From Epilithonimonas lactis (GTDB lineage: Bacteria > Bacteroidota > Bacteroidia > Flavobacteriales > Weeksellaceae), in NCBI RefSeq assembly GCF_900110605.1, contig NZ_FOFI01000003.1:310001-374000 (forward strand): 64,000 bases of DNA, read 5' to 3'. Shown piece after piece: positions 23,642 to 31,669 of this stretch. Numbering within the stretch: position 1 is the first letter of the stretch; each line of letters starts with the position of its first letter. The notes beneath the pieces are model-generated. The model was not told the origin of the DNA, made no database searches, and saw only the letters and a list, made by a program, of their open reading frames with translations. The position numbers and the translations under genes were made by a program.

Positions 23642-26600
23642 TTATTGTGTAACCTTCATCAATTGTTTTGTGATCTGGTCCATCTTTTCGGCTTCGTAGG
23701 TCGTGTCGTAATCCTTCATGATATCGAAGAGATAAGAGTAGAACGAAGTGACTTTCTGCACATCTTCTGCCTTTTTGAAAGCCTTCTCTTTGCCCATCTC
23801 CTGAAGGTCCTTGATGAAACCATTGAATCTTTTATCGATCACATTGAGTGAGTTGACAAGGTAAGCATAGCCTTTTTCCTTCTGTCCGATCTTGTTGTAC
23901 GCATCGGAAACCGCACCTACTATAAGTGAATATTCCATTGGTTTGGTCCTCATCTGGCGGCCTGCATAAACCTGGAACTTAGGTGACAATCTGGTGTAGT
24001 AATCATACTCTTCAAAGATCCCTTTTTTGAGTTCTTCTGCCAGTTTGAGACCTTTCTGCTCCTGTCCAGCTACGATGTAAGCGTAAACGATGGAACTCAA
24101 TGATCTTGGGTCGTTATACTTTGAAACTGGGATCTCGCGGTTTGCCAGGTCTAATATTTCGATGGCTCTTTTCTTGTCACCTTTCAAGACCAATGCTTCT
24201 GCAGCACGGCTTGCGGATGATCTGTAGCTCACGATATTCTGGGTGCAAGTTTCGTCGAAATGGGTTTTCAGGTCTTTGAAATTCCCCCATCTGTAATTCT
24301 TCACCGTTTTGTAAAGTTCGTCTGCATTCACCATTCCAAGTTCGCCATCTACGGATTCCTCGGTTTTTATAGGCACCAATCTGTAGCTGTGACCATCATA
24401 TTTTAAATAATTGGAAAGGAAAAACAGGTTGCTTGGGTCGTAGATCCCGCCGCTTGAGAAGTTGATCGGGCGTTTCCAATCGAAGTTAGCAAGTATGTCC
24501 ATCATCAACATGTTATTTTTGAACATGCTGGTTCCTTTGTAATTGATGACGATCTGCTTCTCTGCTCTCTGAGCTTCTGCTGGTGTGATGATGCCTGCTT
24601 TCACGGCGTTATTCACATTCACAGGAAGCACGAATTTGGAAACCGGAAGGAAGTTGAATTTCTCGTAACGCTCTTCTCCAAAGATCATCTTCACGATCTC
24701 ATCTTTCTCAGGTGATTTCATTTTCAAGAAGTTCACGGCTTCTTTCAAAGTGATCGAATCCTGGGTCAGGTATTTTCTGAACTGTGCAAACTGCGTGTCT
24801 GGAGCACCAGCATCTTTCATATTTGCAAAGATATTGGCCCAATCGTCTTTTGACATTAGGAAAACCTGATCATTGGAACCTTCACGATAATCTTCGTGCG
24901 CCAATGTGGACGGAACCGCCATCGCATCGTAGGTTCTTCTCTTCACTTGGTCAATATTCCAAGGTGTGGAAAGCAGGGTGAAATTCACCACCTTCACATC
25001 TCTACGGAACTCCTCCGTTTCTTGGATTGCCCAAACTGGATAAGTATCGTTGTCTCCGTAAACGAACATGATGCCGTTCTTCGGAAGGGATTTAAGACTT
25101 GAATAGGCGTAATCGTAAGCGGCATATCTCTCGCTTCTGTCGTGGACATTGTAGTTTTGGAAGCCCATCATCAAAGGAATTCCTAATAGCACCACGCCAA
25201 TCGCAATCTGCGCACCTTTGTTTTGAACTTTCTTCTGAAGCAACCAATAGATCGCGGCAACTCCTAATCCTATCCAGATCGCAAAGGCGTAGAAGGAGCC
25301 TACCATGGCGTAATCTCTTTCACGCGGCTCGAACGGTTTCATTCCTGTGTAGAAGACGATCATCACACTTGTTAAAATGAATAATGATAATATTGCGTAG
25401 AATCTTCCGAAATCTCGATTTAGTTGGAAAAAGAATCCGATCATTCCTAAGATCAATGGCAACATGAAGAACTTCACGGTACTTTCATTTTGGAACTTGG
25501 CAGGCATCTCTGACTGATCACCCCAAAGATTATTATCTATGAACGGAATTCCTGTGATGAAGTTTCCGTTGGTATTTTCCATGTGACCTTCGACATCATT
25601 TTGTCTTCCGGAATAGTTCCAAAGCAAATATCTTACGAAGTAGAAATAATTCTGGAATGTGATAAAATAATCGATATTCTGAGCCAAAGTTGGACGCTGA
25701 ACATTGATAATTCCGAATTGCTTGGCCTTGAGATAATCGTCCATCTTGATGGTTCCATTCTCATATTTCTGACGAAGCTCATCAAAGAATTGTTTGGCCT
25801 CTGCACTTTCTGACACTTGTTCATTTCCATAATTGAAGGTGAAATCTGGCGCGCCATACATGGAGATGTAATTTGGCATCACTGATTTGTCTTCGCTGAA
25901 CATCCTTGGGAAAAGACTCACTTGTTCGGGGCTGAAAACATAATTGAACTTCTCTCCTACCAAGCGATATCTTCCTGTTACAGGATCCTTCTCATAAGTA
26001 TCACCCGTTTTTACTGTTTTGTAACTTCCATCCTCATTTTTCTGAATTCCGTTTGGATCGAGATACGCAGTGTAGTTTTGGCCGTACAAAGTTGGCCAAT
26101 CACCGTATTGCTCACGGTTGTAGTAATCCAACATTCCTAAAGCATTGTCGGGATCATTCAGGTTCATTGGTGGATTTGCGATTGCACGGATTGGAATCAC
26201 CAACCAGCAAGAGAATCCAATCATCATGTAAACTACGGACAAAGCAATGGTTTGATAAAGCGATTTTCCTGTTTTTCTTGTATAAGTGATCAATAAATAA
26301 CAAAGAACGATCAAAATCACAAAGGCAAAAACTGTCCCTGAGTGGAAAGGCAATCCTAAACCGTTCACAAAGAACACCTCAGATTTCCCAAACAAGGTCA
26401 TAATCACAGGGAAAATGATCTTGAAAACGATGATCAATATTAATAAAGTTACTGCATTGGCAATCAAAAATGACTTCCAAGTGAACTTGTAATTTCTTGT
26501 GTAATAGATCAGACAAACCGCTGGCAAAGCCAACATACACATCATGTGAACACCGACTGACAATCCAATGATAAAGAACAATAGGATGATCCAACGCTCA

Positions 26601-27127
26601 TTATCTTTCTCCAGATATTCGTTTTCCCATTTAGTGATCAGCCAAACGATTAAAGCAATGAACATACTTGCCATTGCATAAACTTCGCCTTCTACAGCTG
26701 AGAACCAGAATGAATCCGAAAATGTAAAACACAAAGCACCAACGGCTCCGGCAAACAATGTTGCGATCTCTTCTGCAATCGTGATGTTTTCGAATTCTCT
26801 GTTTAATAATCTTCTTACAAGATGTGTGATCGTCCAGAACAAAAATAAAATGGTGAACGCACTACACAACGCAGACATCGCATTGATGACCAAGGAATAA
26901 TTTTGCCCGTCACCGAAAGCAAACAAGGCTGCCACAGCGCCAACCAATTGAAACAAAGCTGCTCCAGGTGCGTGCGTTACCTCCAATTTTACGGCTGAAG
27001 AGATATATTCTCCACAATCCCAAAAACTAAAATTAGGTTCGATGGTTGATAGGTAGGTAATGAATGCAATTGCGAAAACGACCCATCCGAGAATGGTGTT
27101 CCATTGTTTAAAAGCCCAGTTCTTCAT
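23642..27127 (-). CDS. DUF2723 family membrane protein (putative protein O-glycosyltransferase)
   Basis: The 1161-residue protein has an N-terminal half with about 12 membrane helices and a long C-terminal soluble half. The motif FSFWDCGEYI (about 33-42), in the first periplasmic loop, is the DUF2723 signature and matches the acidic catalytic loop of GT-C glycosyltransferases. Established: the animal DUF2723 relative TMEM260 is a protein O-mannosyltransferase. Inference: this protein transfers a lipid-linked sugar to exported proteins, fitting known O-glycosylation in Bacteroidota. The C-terminal part contains TPR-like helices (about 990-1120). Confidence 0.82.
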   Translation of the reverse strand: MKNWAFKQWNTILGWVVFAIAFITYLSTIEPNFSFWDCGEYISSAVKLEVTHAPGAALFQLVGAVAALFAFGDGQNYSLVINAMSALCSAFTILFLFWTITHLVRRLLNREFENITIAEEIATLFAGAVGALCFTFSDSFWFSAVEGEVYAMASMFIALIVWLITKWENEYLEKDNERWIILLFFIIGLSVGVHMMCMLALPAVCLIYYTRNYKFTWKSFLIANAVTLLILIIVFKIIFPVIMTLFGKSEVFFVNGLGLPFHSGTVFAFVILIVLCYLLITYTRKTGKSLYQTIALSVVYMMIGFSCWLVIPIRAIANPPMNLNDPDNALGMLDYYNREQYGDWPTLYGQNYTAYLDPNGIQKNEDGSYKTVKTGDTYEKDPVTGRYRLVGEKFNYVFSPEQVSLFPRMFSEDKSVMPNYISMYGAPDFTFNYGNEQVSESAEAKQFFDELRQKYENGTIKMDDYLKAKQFGIINVQRPTLAQNIDYFITFQNYFYFVRYLLWNYSGRQNDVEGHMENTNGNFITGIPFIDNNLWGDQSEMPAKFQNESTVKFFMLPLILGMIGFFFQLNRDFGRFYAILSLFILTSVMIVFYTGMKPFEPRERDYAMVGSFYAFAIWIGLGVAAIYWLLQKKVQNKGAQIAIGVVLLGIPLMMGFQNYNVHDRSERYAAYDYAYSSLKSLPKNGIMFVYGDNDTYPVWAIQETEEFRRDVKVVNFTLLSTPWNIDQVKRRTYDAMAVPSTLAHEDYREGSNDQVFLMSKDDWANIFANMKDAGAPDTQFAQFRKYLTQDSITLKEAVNFLKMKSPEKDEIVKMIFGEERYEKFNFLPVSKFVLPVNVNNAVKAGIITPAEAQRAEKQIVINYKGTSMFKNNMLMMDILANFDWKRPINFSSGGIYDPSNLFFLSNYLKYDGHSYRLVPIKTEESVDGELGMVNADELYKTVKNYRWGNFKDLKTHFDETCTQNIVSYRSSASRAAEALVLKGDKKRAIEILDLANREIPVSKYNDPRSLSSIVYAYIVAGQEQKGLKLAEELKKGIFEEYDYYTRLSPKFQVYAGRQMRTKPMEYSLIVGAVSDAYNKIGQKEKGYAYLVNSLNVIDKRFNGFIKDLQEMGKEKAFKKAEDVQKVTSFYSYLFDIMKDYDTTYEAEKMDQITKQLMKVTQ

Positions 27128-27344
27128 ATTGTAACAAGAAATATCGGCGAAATTAACATTTTTGAATTAGTTATCGATGCTTTTAACAAAAATTAAACTT
27201 TAGAATTTAATATAAAATAAGGATTTTTCACGGATTAAATTACAATATATCAGACTTATACCATATTAGTATGTGAAAACTAAAAAACATTGCAATTTTT
27301 TTTTTATTTTTGCAGACAGTTTTTGAGAGAAAAAATGATATAAA
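27128..27344. other. Intergenic region between divergent genes
   Basis: These 217 bp hold the promoters of two divergent genes. Apart from the -7 element at 27305 and an A/T-rich tract at 27270-27305, nothing stands out. Confidence 0.5.
27305..27312 (+). promoter_or_regulatory. Putative -7 element (TATTTTTG) of the cysteate-synthase-like gene
   Basis: It matches TAnnTTTG, 32 bp before the start codon, directly after a long T tract. Confidence 0.5.
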
Positions 27345-28382
27345 ATGACGAATGTATACGATAATATTCTTGGTTTGATTGGCAACACCCCGTTGGTCAA
27401 ATTGAATCACGTTACCAAGGACATTCCTGCGACAGTATACGCTAAGTTGGAGTCTTATAATCCAGGCCATTCTACGAAAGATAGGATTGCCCTTCACATC
27501 ATAGAAAATGCAGAAAAGAAAGGGTTGATCAAACCCGATTCTGTCATAGTTGAAACCACGTCCGGCAACACCGGATTTTCTATAGCGATGGTTTGTATCG
27601 TAAAAGGTTACAAATGCATCCTTGCCGTAAGTGATAAAACAAAAGCGGAAAAGATCGCCTATCTTAAAGCTTTGGGAGCAACCGTTTATGTTTGCCCAGC
27701 TTCTGTTCCGGCAGATGACCCAAGGTCTTACTACGAAGTTGCAAAAAGAATTGCAAGAGAAACGCCTAACTCAGTTTACATCAATCAATATTTCAACGAA
27801 TTGAATATTGATGCGCACTACCAAACGACTGGACCTGAACTTTGGAACCAGACTGATGGAAAAATTACGCACGTTTTTGCTTGTACAGGTACTGGAGGTA
27901 CACTTTCCGGAACTGCAAAATATTTGAAAGAACAAAATCCTAACATCAAAGTAATCGGTGTAGATGCAGATGGATCGATCCTGAAAACTTACCACGAAAC
28001 AGGAAAGATAAACAAAACAGAGATTCACCCTTATCAAATAGAAGGTCTTGGAAAAAACCTGATTCCAGGTGCGCTTTTGTTCGATAAAATTGATGAATAC
28101 ATCAGAGTAAATGACGAAATGTCCGCTTACAGAACCCGCGAAATAGCTTTGAAGGAAGCAATTATGGGAGGTTACACTACAGGCGCAGTAACTCAAGCTT
28201 TGATTCAATATGCGAATTCACACGAATTCAAAAACGATGACCTGGTTGTATTAATTTTTCCAGATCACGGTTCACGCTACATCACCAAAGTTTACAGCGA
28301 CAAATGGATGGAAGAGCAAGGTTTTATCAACAATTGTTTCCACAATTACGATGAGATCTTCAAAACAGAAATTATCAAATAA
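27345..28382 (+). CDS. Cysteine-synthase-family PLP enzyme, probable cysteate synthase
   Basis: The 345-residue fold-type II PLP enzyme has GNTPLVKL (13-20), the PLP lysine Lys45 in GHSTKDR, the phosphate-binding TSGNTG (72-77), and ACTGTGGTLSG (near 183-193). It lacks a haem or CBS domain. Established: capnine-type sulfonolipids are made from cysteate formed from O-phosphoserine and sulfite by a cysteine-synthase homologue encoded near a serine-palmitoyltransferase-like acyltransferase. The next gene is exactly such an acyltransferase, which makes cysteate synthase more likely than plain CysK/CysM. A terminator-like hairpin lies between the two genes. Confidence 0.7.
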   Translation: MTNVYDNILGLIGNTPLVKLNHVTKDIPATVYAKLESYNPGHSTKDRIALHIIENAEKKGLIKPDSVIVETTSGNTGFSIAMVCIVKGYKCILAVSDKTKAEKIAYLKALGATVYVCPASVPADDPRSYYEVAKRIARETPNSVYINQYFNELNIDAHYQTTGPELWNQTDGKITHVFACTGTGGTLSGTAKYLKEQNPNIKVIGVDADGSILKTYHETGKINKTEIHPYQIEGLGKNLIPGALLFDKIDEYIRVNDEMSAYRTREIALKEAIMGGYTTGAVTQALIQYANSHEFKNDDLVVLIFPDHGSRYITKVYSDKWMEEQGFINNCFHNYDEIFKTEIIK

Positions 28383-28399
28383 CAATTCAAAATATTAAT

Positions 28400-28428
28400 A
28401 AACCTTTTGGAAAGACAAAAGGTTTTTT
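28400..28428 (+). terminator. Terminator-like hairpin between the two sulfonolipid genes
   Basis: Ten-base arms (AAACCTTTTG / CAAAAGGTTT) precede a T run, 18 bp after the stop of the cysteate-synthase-like gene. It may end transcription or adjust the ratio of the two genes. Confidence 0.65.
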
Positions 28429-28457
28429 CAGTAAATCAAAAAATATCAGTTAGAAAA

Positions 28458-29729
28458 ATGGACATTTTTGAAAGAATAAAACAGAATCCAGGTCCTCTAG
28501 GACAATTTGCAGATTATGCAGAAGGCTATTATATTTTCCCACGATTGGAAGGTCCAATTGGCCCGAGAATGAAGTTCCAAGGGAAAGACGTGATCTTCTG
28601 GAGTGCCAATGATTATTTGGGTCTTTGCAACCATCCTGAGGTTTTGGAAGCCGATGCAAAAGCGGCTGCAGAATACGGCATGTTTTATCCAATGGGCGCG
28701 AGAGCAATGTCTGGCGAGACCGATCAGCATTTGCAGTTGGAAAGAGAATTGGCAGAATTTGTTCAGAAAGAATCAGCATATCTTCTGAATTTTGGTTACC
28801 AGGGAATGGTGTCTTGTATCGATGCTTTGGTTTCCAGAAATGACGTAATCGTTTACGATGTAGATTCTCACGCTTGTATCGTGGATGGTGTAAGATTGCA
28901 CTCTGGAAAACGATTCACTTACAGACACAACGATATCGCTAGTCTTGAAAAAAACCTTCAAAGAGCTCAAAAAGTGACCGAAGAAACTGGAGGTGGAATC
29001 TTGGTAATCACAGAAGGTGTTTTCGGAATGAGAGGTCAGCAAGGGAAATTGAAAGAGATCATTGCGCTTAAAGAAAAATATGGTTTCAGAATTTTGGTGG
29101 ACGATGCGCACGGATTCGGGACACTTGGTGCAACTGGCGCTGGTGCTGGAGAAGAGCAAGGTTGTCAGGATGAGATCGATGTTTATTTCTCTACTTTCGC
29201 AAAATCTATGGCTGGTTTCGGAGCGTTCCTAGCAGGAAACAAAGAAATTATCCGTTATCTGAAATTCAACCTTAGATCTCAGATCTTTGCAAAATCTTTG
29301 ACAATGCCAATGGTAATCGGAGGTTTGAAGAGATTGGAACTTCTAAGATCGAGACCAGAGATCAAAGCAAAACTTTGGGAAAATGTCGAAAAACTTCAAG
29401 GTGGACTTAAGAAAATCGGATACAATCTTGGTGACACCAACACTTGTGTAACACCAGTTTTCATCCAGGGAAATCCTGTTGAAGCAATGCTTTTGGCGAG
29501 AGACCTTAGAGAAAACTACGGGATTTTCACATCAGTTGTTTCTTATCCGGTAATTCCAAAAGGAATGATTTTGCTAAGATTGATTCCAACCGCTTCTCAC
29601 ACAGATGCTGAGATCAACGAAACACTTGAAGCTTTCGAATCAATTTATAAAAAACTGGAAACTGGTTATTATAAAGAGTTGGAAGCGCAACAAATCAAAG
29701 AGCAGAATTTGCAGTTTAAAGAGATTTAA
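28458..29729 (+). CDS. Serine-palmitoyltransferase-like enzyme, probable cysteate C-fatty-acyltransferase
   Basis: The ATG at 28458 (MDIFERIKQNPG) is preferred because upstream in-frame codons overlap the hairpin. The 423-residue alpha-oxoamine synthase has the PLP-stacking His138 in VDSHAC, VDDAHGFG (214-221), and Lys249 in STFAKSMAG, forming the PLP Schiff base. Family members condense an amino acid with an acyl-CoA or acyl-ACP. Beside a cysteate-synthase-like gene, the likely substrates are cysteate and a fatty acyl thioester, giving 3-ketocapnine, the first sulfonolipid intermediate. Alternative: serine palmitoyltransferase or Kbl-like; the sequence around Lys249 differs from Kbl. Confidence 0.72.
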   Translation: MDIFERIKQNPGPLGQFADYAEGYYIFPRLEGPIGPRMKFQGKDVIFWSANDYLGLCNHPEVLEADAKAAAEYGMFYPMGARAMSGETDQHLQLERELAEFVQKESAYLLNFGYQGMVSCIDALVSRNDVIVYDVDSHACIVDGVRLHSGKRFTYRHNDIASLEKNLQRAQKVTEETGGGILVITEGVFGMRGQQGKLKEIIALKEKYGFRILVDDAHGFGTLGATGAGAGEEQGCQDEIDVYFSTFAKSMAGFGAFLAGNKEIIRYLKFNLRSQIFAKSLTMPMVIGGLKRLELLRSRPEIKAKLWENVEKLQGGLKKIGYNLGDTNTCVTPVFIQGNPVEAMLLARDLRENYGIFTSVVSYPVIPKGMILLRLIPTASHTDAEINETLEAFESIYKKLETGYYKELEAQQIKEQNLQFKEI

Positions 29730-29750
29730 AATTCTTAAATTCAACATAAC

Positions 29751-29787
29751 AAAAGCCTTTCGGAGTTAAAACTTTGAAAGGCTTTTT
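29751..29787 (+). terminator. Terminator after the acyltransferase gene
   Basis: Arms AAAGCCTTTC / GAAAGGCTTT are followed by a T run, 22 bp after the stop. Confidence 0.75.
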
Positions 29788-29804
29788 GATTTAATAAAAA
29801 ATTG

Positions 29805-29812
29805 TAATTTTG
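29805..29812 (+). promoter_or_regulatory. Putative -7 element (TAATTTTG) of the toxin-antitoxin operon
   Basis: It matches TAnnTTTG, with a TTTG at 29785-29788 in roughly the -33 position (16 bp apart) and the antitoxin ATG at 29844. Confidence 0.5.
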
Positions 29813-29843
29813 ATAGAAGATGATTCACTGAAAATTCGGAACA

Positions 29844-30077
29844 ATGAAAGCACAAGTAATCGAAGACCACAACGGCTTACCAACGGGCGTTTTCATCCCC
29901 ATCAAGGAATGGGAAAAATTGAAAAAACAATATCCAAATATTGCTGAGGAAACCAGTATATTCGAACTTTCCGAAGAACAAAAGAAAATATTGGATGCCC
30001 AAGAAGATTTGCCTATCTCAGAATATCAGGACAATGATGCTTTCGTAGCTGAATTGAAAAAAGAATATGGCTTATAA
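29844..30077 (+). CDS. Antitoxin of a RelE/ParE-type toxin-antitoxin pair
   Basis: The 77-residue acidic protein has an N-terminal segment (MKAQVIEDHNGLPTGVFIPIKEWEKLKKQY) that resembles flavobacterial RelB/Phd-like antitoxins with a strand-helix DNA-binding or dimerisation head. An acidic C-terminal helix follows that would wrap the toxin. It overlaps the toxin gene by 11 bp, which is typical of coupled TA operons. The antitoxin family itself is not firmly identified; the call rests mostly on the downstream toxin. Confidence 0.8.
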   Translation: MKAQVIEDHNGLPTGVFIPIKEWEKLKKQYPNIAEETSIFELSEEQKKILDAQEDLPISEYQDNDAFVAELKKEYGL

Positions 30078-30363
30078 TGTCAAAATTTCACCTGTAGCAA
30101 AAGCCGAAGTAAGAAAAGCTGTAGCTTATTACAGAAAAGAAGCTTCTTTAAAAGTGGCTCAGAATTTCGTCGCGGATTATGAATTGACTTTAAAGAAAAT
30201 TGTACAAAAACCTTTTTTCCAAATTTATTACAAAGATTTTCGAGGTCTTACGTTTTCAAAATATCCGTACATTATTTTTTATCAAATTGATGAAACCAAC
30301 AAATTCATTTTTGTAAAAGCAGTTTTCAATGCTTCACAAGATATTGGCAAAAGACCAAAATAA
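30067..30363 (+). CDS. RelE/ParE superfamily toxin
   Basis: The 98-residue basic protein has the compact RelE/ParE layout: an N-terminal strand (YNVKISPVAKAEV), two helices (AVAYYRKEASLKVAQNF), then strands ending RGLTFSKYPYIIFYQID and FIFVKAVFNASQD. RelE members cut mRNA on the ribosome and ParE members poison gyrase; the sequence does not tell which applies. The conserved aromatic in FPY/KYPY is present. The stop is followed by weak hairpin sequence near 30365-30390. Confidence 0.85.
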   Translation: MAYNVKISPVAKAEVRKAVAYYRKEASLKVAQNFVADYELTLKKIVQKPFFQIYYKDFRGLTFSKYPYIIFYQIDETNKFIFVKAVFNASQDIGKRPK

Positions 30364-30403
30364 AAGCCAGTTTTTGTAAACCGACTTTCTTATATTATTA
30401 ATT

Positions 30404-31120
30404 TCAATTCAATCTTTCCGACCAATTGATTTCCTCAGGCAATTCCATATTAGAAAACTCAATGTGGATGACTCTGCGTTTTTGATTGTTGGTGGTTCTG
30501 TTTGAACCGTGAAGAATCAATGGTTTCATAATCATAATTCCGCCTTTGTTTACGGAACAGATTTCCTCGGTTTCTACGTTCCAATCGATGGTTTCCGGTC
30601 GGTAGATTTCTTTGCTGTGGGAATTTGGAACGACTTTCAACGCGCCGTTATTCTCATCAGTGTCATCCAAATGGATTCTAATCGTGAAAATATTTTTCAA
30701 ATAATCAATCGGCGGTTGAACGGCAAATTGATTTTGCTTCGTCGTCCACGGTCCAAAACCATTTAAATCCAATTTCTTATCGACCGAAATCGTCAAATCC
30801 TGATGATAGGAAACGTACCAATTGGATTTTTCAGGTTTATCAAAATAGATACTTTTGACCACGAAATAATCATTTCCAAAAACTTCATTAATGATTTGCT
30901 TAATGTTATCATTAAAGATAAATCGATGACTTTCTGGAACTTCCTTCAAGAATTGTCTAATCGCAAAAAGGTCTTCCGATTTTCTGAAAGTTTCTTTTGA
31001 AGTATCGATGGAATCAATGACATTAATGATTTGATTGATTTCTTGCTTAGAAAAAACGTCATTTATGAGTGTGAATCCTTTTTCGGAGATTTCTTTTTTG
31101 TGGTTTTGTAAATTTTCCAT
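30404..31120 (-). CDS. Phytanoyl-CoA dioxygenase (PhyH) family protein
   Basis: The 238-residue protein carries the Fe(II)/2-oxoglutarate dioxygenase facial triad: His106-x-Asp108 in YHQDLT and His204 in LILHGSNRT, with Arg216 as probable 2-oxoglutarate ligand. The loop NGALKVVPNSHSKE (158-171) is typical of PhyH proteins. Substrates in bacteria range from small molecules to natural-product intermediates; this one is unknown. It sits alone beside a frameshifted secreted-protein gene on the same strand. Confidence 0.86.
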   Translation of the reverse strand: MENLQNHKKEISEKGFTLINDVFSKQEINQIINVIDSIDTSKETFRKSEDLFAIRQFLKEVPESHRFIFNDNIKQIINEVFGNDYFVVKSIYFDKPEKSNWYVSYHQDLTISVDKKLDLNGFGPWTTKQNQFAVQPPIDYLKNIFTIRIHLDDTDENNGALKVVPNSHSKEIYRPETIDWNVETEEICSVNKGGIMIMKPLILHGSNRTTNNQKRRVIHIEFSNMELPEEINWSERLN

Positions 31121-31138
31121 TAATTTTAGAGGGCATCT

Positions 31139-31668
31139 TTAAATAATTATTGTTCCAAATTTTAAAAAAGTAAGCTTTGCTCCATTTATAAAATCCTCAT
31201 TGGTAGTATTTTCATCTGAATTTTCATTTTGCAGTTCAAAATAATATTCACTCGGATTAGCAAGACCAACCATCAATGAATTATTTTTCGACGAATTATA
31301 AATCCAAAATTTATATCTTTTTGTACGTGGATTCGGATTTAACAATACTAGTTCATCTATGATTGAAATGGTCAAATTAAAACTTCCGTTAATTAAATAT
31401 GGGTCAAGTAAACCATGACACAAAATAATTTTGTAGTTTCATTACTATGTTCATCAAACTTTATTGATTTAATCTCTCCCAAAAAGACTGTATCATTTTC
31501 TATTCTAATTTGATTTTTTGGAAATCTTGCAAACTCTTGTTTTTGATAATTACTTTCAAATATTTCTTTCGCAGGATGATATTTTCCACTATTAATATTT
31601 TCAGTCTGTCCAAAAATATTAAGTGGGAATCCTATTAAAAATAAAAATCTGAAATTAAATTTTAGCAT
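31139..31668 (-). pseudogene. Frameshifted secreted protein of unknown function
   Basis: Two overlapping minus-strand frames, 31393-31668 and 31139-31423, fit together as one protein. The first gives a signal peptide (MLKFNFRFLFLIGFPLNIFGQ) and a beta-rich region ending NETTK. The second continues IILCHGLLDPYLING to a stop at 31139. One extra A in the four-A run on the minus strand (31429-31432) joins NETTK to IILCHG and gives ~176 residues. It is either a true frameshift or a homopolymer sequencing error. The family is not recognised. Confidence 0.65.
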
Positions 31669-31669
31669 A

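Noticed and set aside
29844-30363. A defence island around the toxin-antitoxin pair
   Set aside because: Neighbours are lipid-synthesis genes and a dioxygenase; no nuclease, helicase, reverse transcriptase or other defence gene is nearby.
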